64,000 nucleotides of DNA. It comes from Acidobacteriota bacterium (GTDB lineage: Bacteria; Acidobacteriota; Terriglobia; Bryobacterales; UBA6623). This document shows, one piece after another, positions 48,112 to 59,251 of the stretch. Numbering within the stretch: position 1 is the stretch's first letter; every line of letters starts with the position of its first letter. Both the position numbers and the translations under genes were made by a program. The notes under the pieces were generated by a model that saw nothing but the letters and a program-made list of their open reading frames with translations, ran no database searches and was not told the origin of the DNA. Location: assembly GCA_016125275.1 (NCBI GenBank), contig WGMB01000009.1, positions 310,001-374,000 of the forward strand, in the 5' to 3' direction.

Positions 48112-48780
48112 ATGCCCGCCGAACCCACCAACCCGCCCCAGTGGCGTCCCCTGTTCAACGGCCGGGACCTCTCCGGCTGGGTCAACGTCAACACAGACCC
48201 CGACACTTGGTCGGTCCGCGACGGCCTGCTGGTCTGCAAGGGAACTCCGATCGGCGTGATGCGCTCGGACCGACAGTACGAGAACTTCCTGCTGCACATC
48301 GAATGGCGCCACATGGAGCTCGGCGGCAACTCCGGGGTCTTCGCCTGGTCCGACGCCCGGCCCGGCGAGAAGAACCGCTTGCCCAGCGGCGTCGAGGTAC
48401 AGATGCTGGAGCACGACTGGGTGAACCAGCATATCCGCGACGGCGTGAAGCCGCCGCTGGCCTACGTCCACGGCGAGCTCTTTGGGGTGGGCGGTGTGGA
48501 AACCGTGCCGGACACCCCGCGCGGCACGCGCAGCCGTTCCATCGAGAACCGTACCAAGGCGCGCGGGCAATGGAACGTCTACGACGTGGTGGCGGTGGAC
48601 GGCGTGATCAAGCTCTCGGTCAACGGCAAGTTCGTCAACGGCGTCGCCAAGGCCACCCAGAAGAAAGGCTACCTGTGCCTGGAGTCCGAGGGCGCGGAGA
48701 TCCACTTCCGCAACATCCAGATCCTGGAGCTGCCCCCCGGCGTGACGACTCCTGATCAGATCGCGCCGGTGATCGACTGA
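48112..48780 (+). CDS. DUF1080 (3-keto-disaccharide hydrolase-like) protein
   Basis: The 222-residue protein has the concanavalin-like DUF1080 fold: [72 protein letters not shown] and [25 protein letters not shown]. Family members bind or hydrolyse 3-keto-glucosides and are common in Acidobacteriota and Planctomycetes. The ATG at 48112 is used; a GTG at 48073 would add 13 residues. No clear signal peptide is seen with either start, unusual for the family. It is divergent from the FAAL gene and converges on a vWA-like gene 10 bp away. Confidence 0.9.
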   Translation: MPAEPTNPPQWRPLFNGRDLSGWVNVNTDPDTWSVRDGLLVCKGTPIGVMRSDRQYENFLLHIEWRHMELGGNSGVFAWSDARPGEKNRLPSGVEVQMLEHDWVNQHIRDGVKPPLAYVHGELFGVGGVETVPDTPRGTRSRSIENRTKARGQWNVYDVVAVDGVIKLSVNGKFVNGVAKATQKKGYLCLESEGAEIHFRNIQILELPPGVTTPDQIAPVID

Positions 48781-48790
48781 AAGCCCGGAG

Positions 48791-49465
48791 CTAAGGCTTG
48801 CGGGCCGAAGCGAGGATCTTCCCCATCGCCCAGTTGCTGCGATAGAGCTTGCCGCCGGAGCGCTTGGCGAGCTTGGAAACCCAGTGCGCCGTCAGAGCCG
48901 GCGTGGAGACCGGAGCCGGAGCCGGCTGGCGCGTCCCGGCCAACGGCGGCATCCCCGGCGGCGCGGCGATGCCGGTGCGGTAGACGAGCACCGCGTAGAG
49001 GCGAATCTCCGCCGAGGCGAGCAACGATTCCAGAGCGTCCATGTGGGCGCTCAAGTCGGGGTCCTCGCCGGCGAAGAACAGGACGATCGCCCGTTGGCGC
49101 GCCGGGAAGCCGTGCTTGGAGATCTCCGCCGCCGCCTCTTGGATCGCTTCCGCCACCGATACCGTGAAGCTCCGGTTGAGCGGCGCGCCGCTGTTGACGC
49201 CGACGGCCACTCCGATCCGCACGCCGGCCTCCTCGAGCGCCGCGCTTAGCTTGTCCTGGTTCTGCGTCAAGGGGCCGATCAAGCTCGCCGAGCGCTTGAA
49301 GGCCACCACGCCGGCGCGGTCGTCCGGCCCCAGATCCTTCGGCTGGATCAAGGCCGTCGCCTGCTCGGTTCCCGGCGTCGTCTCCAGCGCAAACATGAGG
49401 TCCACGGGCTGCGCCGGCAGTAGAGCGGCGAAAAGGACGAGCAGAGCCGGGCGCACGAAGACCAT
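48791..49465 (-). CDS. Exported vWA-like protein with degenerate metal site
   Basis: The 224-residue product has a signal peptide (MVFVRPALLVLFAALLPAQ), then a von Willebrand A-like fold: VDLMFALETTPG, RAGVVAFKRSASLIGPLTQNQDKLSAALEEAG, and RQRAIVLFFAGEDPDLSAHMDALESLLASAEIRLYAVLV. The metal-site DxSxS is replaced by LETTP. A Pro/Ala linker (about 175-190) and a short C-terminal AHWVSKLAKRSGGKLYRSNW complete it. It resembles the Acidobacterial VWFA group in outline; the partner is unknown. Confidence 0.7.
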   Translation of the reverse strand: MVFVRPALLVLFAALLPAQPVDLMFALETTPGTEQATALIQPKDLGPDDRAGVVAFKRSASLIGPLTQNQDKLSAALEEAGVRIGVAVGVNSGAPLNRSFTVSVAEAIQEAAAEISKHGFPARQRAIVLFFAGEDPDLSAHMDALESLLASAEIRLYAVLVYRTGIAAPPGMPPLAGTRQPAPAPVSTPALTAHWVSKLAKRSGGKLYRSNWAMGKILASARKP

Positions 49466-49579
49466 CGCCGGTTCACTACGACCCAGCCGGCGGGGAGGTT
49501 TCAGAGAGGCGGCCGGAAAGCGGACGAGGCCCCGAGCTTGTTCAGCCCGGAGCCCCTTGGAGATTCGACCGGATCGCCC

Positions 49580-51031
49580 TTAGGCGATGATGTCGTGGAC
49601 TACGTGGCCGGCTACGTCCGTCAGGCGGAAGTCGCGGCCGGAGTACTGATAGGTGAGCTTCTCGTGGTCAATGCCCATCAAGTGCAGGATCGTCGCATGG
49701 AGATCGTGCACGTGGCAGACGTTCTCCACCGCGCGCATACCGAAGTCGTCCGTCGCGCCGTAAGCCATGCCGCCCTTCACGCCGCCGCCGGCCAGCCACA
49801 CCGAATAGCCAAACGGATTGTGGTCGCGGCCGTTCTTGAGCGAACCGCCTCCGCCGCCGACTTCCACCATCGGCGTCCGTCCGAACTCCGTGCCGCAAAC
49901 CACCAGCGTCTCGTCGAGCAGCCCGCGGCTCTTGAGGTCCTTGAGGACCGCCGCGAAGGGCTGATCGGAGTCCTTGGCGTTCTTGCGGTGGGCGAAGATG
50001 TCGGTGTGGGCGTCCCACGGGTCGCCGCGGTCGTAGTAGACCTGCACCATCCGCACGCCGGCCTCCACCAGGCGAACCGCCATCAGGCAGCCGCGCGCGG
50101 TCGAACCGGAGCCGTAGAGCTTCTGGGTCTCCTCGCTCTCCTTGCGGATGTCGAAGACTTCCGGCGCCTCGGTCTGCATCCGGAACGCCGTCTCCATGTT
50201 GGCGATGGTGGACTCGAGCGCCTGCGCCGAGGGGTCCTCGCGCTCCATGTGGAAGCGGTTGATGCGCTCCAGCAACGCCAGCTCGGACTTCTGGCGCTCC
50301 TCGCTCACGTACTTGTTCTTGATGTACGGAATCAGCTCGTTGGGGTCGAAATCCTTCGGCTTGTCCGGCTCCTTGTCGGAGATGAAGGTGCCCTGATGGA
50401 TCGCCGGCAGGAAACCGTTGCCCCACAGCGGCGGACCCACCACCGTCGGCTGGTTCGGGCAGAGCACCACGTAGCCGGGCAAGTTCTCGTTCTCCGAGCC
50501 CAGGCCGTAAGTCAGCCAAGCGCCCAGGGACGGCCGGCCGGGCTGGATGTGCCCGGTGTTGATCATCAGGTCCGACGGTTCGTGGTTCGGGATCTCGGTG
50601 ACCATCGAGCGGATCACGCAGATGTCGTCCGCGCACTCGCCCACGTTCGGCCAGAGCTCCGAGAACGGCAGGCCGGACTCGCCGTACTCCTTGAACTCGA
50701 ACGGCGATTTCATCAAGTTGCCGGTCTTGCGCTCGGTCTTCACCTCGCCCTCCGGCAGCGGCTTGCCGTGATACTTGTCGAGCATCGGCTTCGGATCGAA
50801 GGTGTCGACGTGGCTGACGCCGCCGTTCATGAACAGGAAGATGACGTTCTTGGCCTTGGGCGTGTGGTGCGGTCGCGGCAAGCTCATGGCGCCGCTCGGG
50901 TTGGCGACGGCGCCGGCGCGAGCCACGGATTGGCTGACCATGTTGGCGAACGCCATGAAGCCGAAACCGGTTCCGCAAGTGCGCAGGGCCTCGCGGCGCG
51001 TGATCGGTCGACGGAAGGGATTGTTTTTCAT
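49580..51031 (-). CDS. DUF1501 protein (Tat-exported, sulfatase-fold)
   Basis: The 483-residue protein has a twin-arginine signal ITRREALRTCGTGFGFMAFANM. The DUF1501 motifs KNVIFLFMNGGVSHVDTFDPKPMLDKYHGKPLPEG, IRSMVTEIPNHEPS, LPGYVVLCPNQPTVVGPPLWGNGFLPA, LVVCGTEFGRTPMVE and GRDHNPFGYSVWLAGGGVKGG follow. The family is related to alkaline-phosphatase/sulfatase enzymes and is almost always encoded beside a PSD1 protein, as here (26 bp downstream of it). Probable periplasmic hydrolase, substrate unknown. Confidence 0.95.
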   Translation of the reverse strand: MKNNPFRRPITRREALRTCGTGFGFMAFANMVSQSVARAGAVANPSGAMSLPRPHHTPKAKNVIFLFMNGGVSHVDTFDPKPMLDKYHGKPLPEGEVKTERKTGNLMKSPFEFKEYGESGLPFSELWPNVGECADDICVIRSMVTEIPNHEPSDLMINTGHIQPGRPSLGAWLTYGLGSENENLPGYVVLCPNQPTVVGPPLWGNGFLPAIHQGTFISDKEPDKPKDFDPNELIPYIKNKYVSEERQKSELALLERINRFHMEREDPSAQALESTIANMETAFRMQTEAPEVFDIRKESEETQKLYGSGSTARGCLMAVRLVEAGVRMVQVYYDRGDPWDAHTDIFAHRKNAKDSDQPFAAVLKDLKSRGLLDETLVVCGTEFGRTPMVEVGGGGGSLKNGRDHNPFGYSVWLAGGGVKGGMAYGATDDFGMRAVENVCHVHDLHATILHLMGIDHEKLTYQYSGRDFRLTDVAGHVVHDIIA

Positions 51032-51057
51032 GTCGTGGATCTCCGTCCTGGTCTCGG

Positions 51058-54000
51058 CTAGTTCATGAAGGTGAATTCGTTAGAGCTCAGCAGCACGCGG
51101 GCGTACTGGTCCCAAGCCGTCAACGGATCTTCCGAAGTGTCGTCCTCCGGAAGCTGGTTCTCGGGCGCCTTCACAAACTCGAGACCGGCGGCGATCTCCT
51201 CGGCGTTCGGCTTGCGGCCGTAGAGGATCAGGTAGGCGCGTTCGATGCGCTGTTCAGGAGACAGATCCGGCGTCTTCTTGTCGCCCTCGGCCGCGGCCGG
51301 CGGTTTCCCCTTGCCCTTACCGCCCTTGCCCTTCGTCGCGGCCGCCGCCTTTTCCTCCTTCGAGGGTTCCGGCTTGGAGATCCGCTTGGCGAAGGCCTTG
51401 GCGGTGTTGAACATGAACTCGCTGTTCATGAAGAACAACCGCTGCGTCGGCACGGACGTCGAGAATCGCTCCGAAGCCGACAGGTTGGGGTTCGGGAAGT
51501 CGAACGTCTTGAAGTAGTCCGCCAGCAGGAAGCGGCTGACCTCGGCGTAGACCGCCCGGCGCTTGAACTTCGGGCTGTCGATGTCGCCGGACTTGCCGAA
51601 CATCTCGTCGTCGAGCAGACCGGAGACGAACAGCAGCGAATCGCGCACCTGCTCGGCGTCCATGCGCTGCCGGTTGAAGCGCCACAGCAGGCGGTTTTCC
51701 GGGTCCTTCTCGGCCGCCTCGGCGTTCTTCTCGCTGGACTGCTGATAGACGTAGCTGAGCATCACGTCCTTGTGCAGTTGCTTGATCGACATGCCGCCGT
51801 CGACGAAGCGCTGCGCCAGGTATTCGAGCAGTTCGGGGTGCGAGGGCTTTTCGCCCACAATGCCGAAGTTCGACGGCGTGTTGACTAGGCCGGTCCCAAA
51901 ATGCCACTTCCAAACGCGGTTGACGATCACGCGAGCCGTCAGCGGGTGAGCCGCGATGCGCTCGGCGAGCTCATAGCGTCCGCTGCCCTTGGTGAACAAC
52001 CCGGACTCGCCTTCCGGCGTCAGCACCTCGATGAAGCGCCGCTGGACCGGATCGCCGAGGTTCATCGGAGAGCCCCGCTTGTGGAACGGCAGCTCGGTGA
52101 TCACGTCGGACTCGCGCACGCCCATCGCGAACGGATACTGGTCGCCGCGCTGCTTCTCGAGCGCCTTGAGGTCGGTCTTGAGCTTCTCCAGGTACTCCTT
52201 GGCGGGCGCAGTCAAGCGGCTCTCCAGGCCCCAGTCGCTGAAGCGAAACAGCCCGGGCTGGCGGCGGCTCACGTTGCCTTCGTTCTGGCCGTCGTCGAGA
52301 TTGAAGCGGAAGGCGTCGGTGTAGAGGTTCACGCGCTCGCGCTTCATCGATTCCTTCTCGATGTCGTATTTCTCGAACGAGGTATTGAACTCGTTCGGCA
52401 TCGGGATCGGCGGCTTGTCGTCCAGCGGCCAAGCCTTGATCTCGATCTTCTCGTTGCGCTCGTCGTTCTCGTCGTATTCGTGGGCGATGGCGAGCAAGGT
52501 CTCCTGGAAGTTCTCGGCGATGCACTCAGCGGCTTCGAGGCTGCCGCCGTGGCGGATCATCGACTGCCACTCGATCAGATAGGGATAGTTGACCGGGTTC
52601 TTGTCCAGGAACTTGATCCAGCGTTCCAGCACCTCGACGTCGAGCTTGCCCTCGTAGGCCGCCTCGGCGACCTGCTTCTTGGGCTCGCCGGACACCTTCC
52701 AGGCCGCCACCATGTAGTCCTTGGTCTGGTAGGCGTGCATCATCGCCAGCGACTCGGCCTGCTTCTCCAGGAAGTCGCTCATGCGCTTCTTCTGCTGCTT
52801 CACCAGCTCATCGCGATAGCGCCAGTGGTCGACGATCGCCTGATCGGCCAGCGGGTACTCGTGGTAGGGGCTGTTGTAGAACACGCCCGCCAGCGCGTAA
52901 TAGTCATTGGCTGAGACGGGATCGTACTTGTGGTTGTGGCAGCGCGCGCAGCCGACGGTCAGGCCCAGGAATCCTCGGGTGACCACGTCGACGCGGTCAT
53001 TGCGCTCGTCGGCGCGCATCTGGCGCGCGTCGCCCAGATCGTAATACCACGGCCCGATGCCCAGCAGACCCAGCGCCGGCAGATTGTCCTGATCCAGCGA
53101 CTCGTCGACGATGTGGCCGTAGGGGATGATCTTGCGGCGCTCTTCCTTTTCGAGCCCGTCCCACTTGGTGACCTGCAGACGGCCCCATTGCTGGTCCACG
53201 TCGAACTCGCCGGTCGGCTTGTCCTTCCACTCGGACTTGCCCATCAGGTCGGCGGCGAGCTGATACTTGACGAACTTGTCATAGGGCATGTCGTCGTTGA
53301 AGGCTTTGATCACCCAGTCGCGGTAGATGTGCGCCATGGGGTAGTCTTCATGGCCTTTGCGGTTGCGGGCCAAGCCGCGCGTGTCGTTCTCGCCGTAGCG
53401 CACGACGTCGAGCCAGTGGCGGCCCCAGCGCTCGCCGTACTGCTTGGAAGCCAGCAAGCGGTCAATGAGCTTGGAATAGGCGTCGGGCGACTTGTCGTTG
53501 ACGAACTCCTGCACCTCCTCGGGCGTCGGCGGCAATCCGGTCAGGTCGAGGCTGGCGCGGCGGATCAGCGTGGTGCGATCGGCGGCCTGGTTCGGCGCCA
53601 GTCCTTCCTTCTCGAGGCGGGCGAAGACGTAGTTGTCGACGTAGTTGTGGGCGCGCTTGTCCTTGAGCTGCGGCGGCGCGCTTTCGGAGAACGGCCGGAA
53701 GGACCAGAAATTGCGCTGCTCGGCGGTGATGTGGAAGCCGTCGTCGGTCTTCGGGGCCATCGCCTGCGGGGCTTCCGGCCAGGGCGCGCCCATCTTGACC
53801 CATTCGGTGAGGGCTGCGATCTGGTCGTCGGGCAGTTTGTTGCCCATCGGCATCTTCAGGTCGCCGCTCTGGTGGATGGCTTTGATCAGCAGGGACTCGT
53901 CGGGCGAGCCCGGCACGATCGCAGGCCCGGACTTGCCGCCTTCCAGCATGGCGGCGCGCGAGTCCAGCCGCAGGCCGCCGAGCTTGTTCTGCGTATGGCA

Positions 54001-54138
54001 GGCGAAGCAGCTCTCAGCCAGCACCGGGCGGACCTTCTCTTCAAAGAAGCGGTCGCCTTGGATCGGTTCCGGAGCAGCGCTCAACGGAACGACGGCCAAC
54101 AGCGACAAAGCCAAATAGCGAACTTGATTGAACTCCAT
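51058..54138 (-). CDS. PSD1 (DUF1549/DUF1553) protein with cytochrome-c-like motifs
   Basis: This 1026-residue exported protein starts MEFNQVRYLALSLLAVVPLSAA; the ATG at 54138 is preferred over an upstream TTG because GGAG lies 9 nt before it. A Planctomycete-type cytochrome c domain follows (VRPVLAESCFACHTQNKLGG..SGPAIVPGSPDESLLIKAI, heme motif CFACH), then DUF1549 (ASLDLTGLPPTPEEVQEFV..GERWGRHWLDVVRYG, with a second CxxCH, GCARCHNHKYDP) and DUF1553 (PLTARVIVNRVWKWHFGTGLV..PSHPELLEYLAQRFVDGG). A Lys/Gly-rich insert lies near the end. It is the usual partner of DUF1501. Likely binds heme outside the cytoplasm; reaction unknown. Confidence 0.95.
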   Translation of the reverse strand: MEFNQVRYLALSLLAVVPLSAAPEPIQGDRFFEEKVRPVLAESCFACHTQNKLGGLRLDSRAAMLEGGKSGPAIVPGSPDESLLIKAIHQSGDLKMPMGNKLPDDQIAALTEWVKMGAPWPEAPQAMAPKTDDGFHITAEQRNFWSFRPFSESAPPQLKDKRAHNYVDNYVFARLEKEGLAPNQAADRTTLIRRASLDLTGLPPTPEEVQEFVNDKSPDAYSKLIDRLLASKQYGERWGRHWLDVVRYGENDTRGLARNRKGHEDYPMAHIYRDWVIKAFNDDMPYDKFVKYQLAADLMGKSEWKDKPTGEFDVDQQWGRLQVTKWDGLEKEERRKIIPYGHIVDESLDQDNLPALGLLGIGPWYYDLGDARQMRADERNDRVDVVTRGFLGLTVGCARCHNHKYDPVSANDYYALAGVFYNSPYHEYPLADQAIVDHWRYRDELVKQQKKRMSDFLEKQAESLAMMHAYQTKDYMVAAWKVSGEPKKQVAEAAYEGKLDVEVLERWIKFLDKNPVNYPYLIEWQSMIRHGGSLEAAECIAENFQETLLAIAHEYDENDERNEKIEIKAWPLDDKPPIPMPNEFNTSFEKYDIEKESMKRERVNLYTDAFRFNLDDGQNEGNVSRRQPGLFRFSDWGLESRLTAPAKEYLEKLKTDLKALEKQRGDQYPFAMGVRESDVITELPFHKRGSPMNLGDPVQRRFIEVLTPEGESGLFTKGSGRYELAERIAAHPLTARVIVNRVWKWHFGTGLVNTPSNFGIVGEKPSHPELLEYLAQRFVDGGMSIKQLHKDVMLSYVYQQSSEKNAEAAEKDPENRLLWRFNRQRMDAEQVRDSLLFVSGLLDDEMFGKSGDIDSPKFKRRAVYAEVSRFLLADYFKTFDFPNPNLSASERFSTSVPTQRLFFMNSEFMFNTAKAFAKRISKPEPSKEEKAAAATKGKGGKGKGKPPAAAEGDKKTPDLSPEQRIERAYLILYGRKPNAEEIAAGLEFVKAPENQLPEDDTSEDPLTAWDQYARVLLSSNEFTFMN

Positions 54139-54647
54139 ACAGAACGGCTCCAAGGGCTTCCAACAACGGGTTGACTCGCGCGGCGCAAAGTGCGCGGGCG
54201 CGACCGTAGGCGGGTTTTGAGGACGAGCGAGAAGAGAGCGAGCGGCAGGCTAGCCGCGCGGAGCCTGTACGGAATAGCCAGTCCACCAGGTGACCCGGGC
54301 GGACTCCACCGCGATCAGATTGGAGATCAGAAGCATCGGAACTCCCGGACGATCGAACAACCATCGAGCCGGCGGACGGGCCAAGCTCATCCCCGCGGAC
54401 AATGCGGGATAGCCGTGGATCCAGGAGAGCGACAGGGGCCTGGGAGGGCGAGTTGCAGCAGGGCAACCCGAGAGCGGCAATACGTTGAAAAGTGTGTCAT
54501 GCCGCACGCCGCTTGTCAAATGTTTCGAGCAAGCGCGCAGGCCTCAGAGAACACAGTATTTACTCGGGAATCGGGAATATTTCAGAACCCCTCACAAAGA
54601 GGTTCCGCCCATGGATTTCTCAGGGATTCCGCCGCCCCCACTCCTGG
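54139..54647. other. 509-bp intergenic region, no gene called
   Basis: I see no convincing gene here. On the minus strand a TTGACA (54514-54519) and CACACT (54491-54496) are 17 bp apart, a possible promoter for the PSD1-DUF1501 unit, which would give a leader of about 350 nt. An 89-codon minus-strand frame (54250-54519) has no recognisable protein and no ribosome-binding site. The right part is more AT-rich, with the tandem CGGGAATCGGGAAT at 54565-54578. Confidence 0.5.
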
Positions 54648-55577
54648 TCAGCGGCGGGGCGGAGCCAGGTCCGGGAAGATCACCCCGCTCTTGGCAAAAT
54701 CCATCGCCGCCTGGTTGCCGCAGAGCCCGGCAATCTCGCTCAATTGCTGGCCGTCGTTCTGGATGCCGAGCTCTCTCGCAATCGAACGAAGCCGCTCGGC
54801 GGCAAAATCGAAGTCCCGCCCGGCGCCGAGGTTCTGGCCCGCCACGATCCGCTGCAAGGCCGACTTCTGGTTGGACTGGTGGCTCAGCGAACCCCACAGC
54901 AGGGCCAGTAGCTCGCGCAGCTCCACGGCGCGGTTGTCCAGCTTGCGGAGCCGGTCGATCTGGCGAATGTGCTGCGGGAAGAACCGGTCGGCGAGGCGGA
55001 CGATCCGCACGGCCTGGTCGTAGCACTGGATGGCTTCGCTCGCCTTCACCGGGCGCGTTCCCAGGTACAGGTGCTCGAACTCGAACGCCATGGCCGGCGA
55101 GCGCGCCGACTCGGCCAGCAGGCAGACCAGCAGAGAAAGCGGCCGCCGCAGCGTTCCAAACGGCGACTCGGCTGCCGAGAAACCGCTCAAGGCCCGCGCG
55201 GCCGCCAGCAAGTCCTGCAGCCAGAACTCATGCCCGCGGACGCCCCCGCCTTGGTCGAGAGTACCCAGGGAGCGGTGACTGACGGTCAGTCCTTCGAGGC
55301 GTTGGACGGCAGCCGCCTCAATCACGCCGGCGTCGATCATCTGTTGGGCGTAGTCGTTGGCGTCGTCACCGAGCGCGTAGACCCGGTCTCGCCCGCGAAA
55401 GGCGACCAGATAGGCGTCGCGACGGTCCAGGAAGACCGTCAGGACCTCCCCGGGCTGCACCGTCACGCGCAGCTCGAAGAATCCGACGGCCGGGCGGCGG
55501 ATGATCTCGCCGCGGACCCACTCCACGGCCCTCCGGAAACCCGCCAGGGAGCTCAGATCCAGCTCTTGCACGCTCAT
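54648..55577 (-). CDS. Ribosome-inactivating-protein (RIP) family protein
   Basis: The 309-residue protein looks whole, with GGAGGA 8 nt before the ATG. It resembles the ricin-A/Shiga-A N-glycosidase fold (PF00161) in order and spacing: GFRRAV near the start, LTVFLDRRDAYLVAFRGRDRVYAL (about 46-69), RLEGL (93-97), LSLLVCLLAESARS (147-160) and LLALLWGSLSHQSNQ (about 223-237). These match the family's AYVVGYR, SEAAR and WGRLS landmarks. RIPs remove one adenine from the large-subunit rRNA sarcin-ricin loop. There is no signal peptide, so it is predicted cytosolic. A C-terminal extension of about 70 residues is not part of the fold. Activity, target and any protective partner are unknown; no neighbour looks like one. 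Homology is read by eye. Confidence 0.75.
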   Translation of the reverse strand: MSVQELDLSSLAGFRRAVEWVRGEIIRRPAVGFFELRVTVQPGEVLTVFLDRRDAYLVAFRGRDRVYALGDDANDYAQQMIDAGVIEAAAVQRLEGLTVSHRSLGTLDQGGGVRGHEFWLQDLLAAARALSGFSAAESPFGTLRRPLSLLVCLLAESARSPAMAFEFEHLYLGTRPVKASEAIQCYDQAVRIVRLADRFFPQHIRQIDRLRKLDNRAVELRELLALLWGSLSHQSNQKSALQRIVAGQNLGAGRDFDFAAERLRSIARELGIQNDGQQLSEIAGLCGNQAAMDFAKSGVIFPDLAPPRR

Positions 55578-55906
55578 CGAGTCGTTCCTCCGCCCCCTCG
55601 TCTGCACAGGCGACAAAGAGGCCGCAAGACCCTCACGCGGGCGCTGGATTCCGTCGGACGGACGTCTGGGTCCGTCCTCGTTTTGGAGAAGAAACGATGC
55701 GCCCGGCTGCTAGGCTGGGCACATTCGTAAGATGACACACGTTTGACTACGATTCGATAACGATTTGCGTGGTTTCGCGTGTTGAAACACAGACTCAACG
55801 CTGGATCTTTCCAGGCCGCCTGATAGACTCAGAGGGACTTTTCCGGCCCTTGCAACGGAGACTCCGCGGCAGGTCGGCGACTTCCATCCCGGAGGGAGTG
55901 ATTTCG
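55578..55906. other. 329-bp divergent intergenic region
   Basis: This lies between the RIP-family gene (minus) and the iorA-like gene (plus). It holds a 7-bp stem, GGACGGA (55656-55662) with TCCGTCC (55671-55677), followed by TCGTTTT, terminator-like on the plus strand. A TTGACT (55743-55748) has no good -10 at the right spacing. The GGAGG at 55891-55895 serves the iorA-like start. No gene is seen. Confidence 0.5.
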
Positions 55907-56358
55907 ATGGTGAAGATGACGATCAACGGTAAGGAGCGCAGCTTCGACGGCGACCCCGAGATGCCGTTGCTATGGTATCTGCGCGACGAATTGGGCCTGA
56001 CGGGCTCGAAGTTCGGCTGCGGCATGGGCCTGTGCGGCGCCTGCACGGTGCACCTGGATGGGGCGGCGGTGCGGAGTTGCATCACGCCCGTGAAGAGCCT
56101 CGAAGGCAAGCGGATCACGACGATCGAAGGCTTGTCGGCCAACGCCGACCATCCGGTGCAGAAAGCCTGGATGGCGCACGCGGTGCCGCAGTGCGGCTAC
56201 TGCCAATCCGGCCAGATCATGCAGGCCGTGGCCCTGCTCAAGGACCATCCCAAGCCGACCGACGAGCAGATCGACGACGGGATGCAGGGCAACATCTGCC
56301 GTTGCGGAACCTACCAGCGCATCCGGGCGGCGATCCACCAGGCCTCGGAGGAGATGGC

Positions 56359-56362
<4 letters not shown>
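55907..56362 (+). CDS. Isoquinoline 1-oxidoreductase-type [2Fe-2S] subunit
   Basis: This 151-residue subunit starts [13 protein letters not shown]; the open extension upstream is rejected because GGAGG lies 11 nt before this ATG. The plant-type [2Fe-2S] cluster motif is [16 protein letters not shown] plus a further C, and the second cluster motif is [24 protein letters not shown]. It passes electrons from the molybdenum subunit, encoded next with a 4-bp overlap. The two together form an IorAB-like hydroxylase of aldehydes or N-heterocycles. Confidence 0.94.
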
Positions 56363-58602
<2,240 letters not shown>

Positions 58603-58624
58603 CCGTTGGGCTAGCTCCGACCCC

Positions 58625-58657
58625 AAACGGGCCGCTCCACGCGGCCCGTTTCTTTTT
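58625..58657 (+). terminator. Intrinsic terminator after the iorAB-like pair
   Basis: AAACGGGCCGC (58625-58635) pairs perfectly over 11 bp with GCGGCCCGTTT (58641-58651), 5-nt loop, followed by CTTTTT. It lies 22 bp past the stop. Confidence 0.92.
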
Positions 58658-58720
58658 CCCGGCGGCGTCGGGTTTTCGCAGGCAGCGCGCAACTCCTATC
58701 AGCCGAGGAGATCCAAGCCG

Positions 58721-59251
58721 ATGCCTTCACAGGAAAACATCCGATCGACATTCCGCCGCAACGCCCGCGCCCTGGCCATCGTGCCGGAATCGGCGCATCG
58801 CACCGCCGTCACCGAGGTCTCTCTGCACGACGGCTTGCGCTGTGAGATCCAGGAAGGTCCGTGGCGCTTGGTCGCCGACATGTCCGAGAAGTGGGGCGGC
58901 GCGTCCGGTGGCCCCAACCCCGGGGTGCTGGGCCGCGGCGCCATCGGCTCCTGCTTGGCCGTCACCATCGCCACCTGGGCCGCCGTGGAGCAAATCCCGC
59001 TCGACTCAATCCACGTTCGGGTGGAGGCCGACTACGACGCAAGAGCCATCTTCGAGCCCTTGCAGTATGCCTCGGGGTACGAGCAGGTCCGCTTGGCGGT
59101 AACGCTCGAAAGCCCTGCGCCCGAGCCCGAACTGCGTCGGCTGATGGAGTTTGCGGAGGCCGCCACGGGCTACGTCGACACGTTCCGCCGGCCCGTCGAT
59201 GTGACCGTTGCCGCCGAGATCGTTTCCACCCGTAAGGAGGCCGTGGCATGA
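58721..59251 (+). CDS. OsmC-family protein
   Basis: The 176-residue protein has the OsmC/Ohr-type core: WRLVADMSEKWGGASGGPNPGVLGRGAIGSCLAVTIATWAA, IHVRVEADYDARAIF, and a helical end LMEFAEAATGYVDTFRR. One reactive cysteine (GSCLA) is present; the second cysteine that would form the peroxidatic pair is not seen, so simple peroxidase activity is doubtful. GAGGAG lies 9 nt before the ATG. Its stop overlaps the start of the next methyltransferase gene by 4 bp (ATGA). Confidence 0.88.
   Translation: MPSQENIRSTFRRNARALAIVPESAHRTAVTEVSLHDGLRCEIQEGPWRLVADMSEKWGGASGGPNPGVLGRGAIGSCLAVTIATWAAVEQIPLDSIHVRVEADYDARAIFEPLQYASGYEQVRLAVTLESPAPEPELRRLMEFAEAATGYVDTFRRPVDVTVAAEIVSTRKEAVA

Noticed and set aside
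54250-54519. 89-codon minus-strand frame in the gap before the PSD1 gene
   Set aside because: No ribosome-binding site, no motif and Pro/Arg-rich composition; kept only as part of the intergenic description.
55656-55684. Hairpin GGACGGA/TCCGTCC followed by TCGTTTT
   Set aside because: Terminator-like on the plus strand, but no plus-strand gene ends there; may be chance or a leader element, so not called as a terminator.
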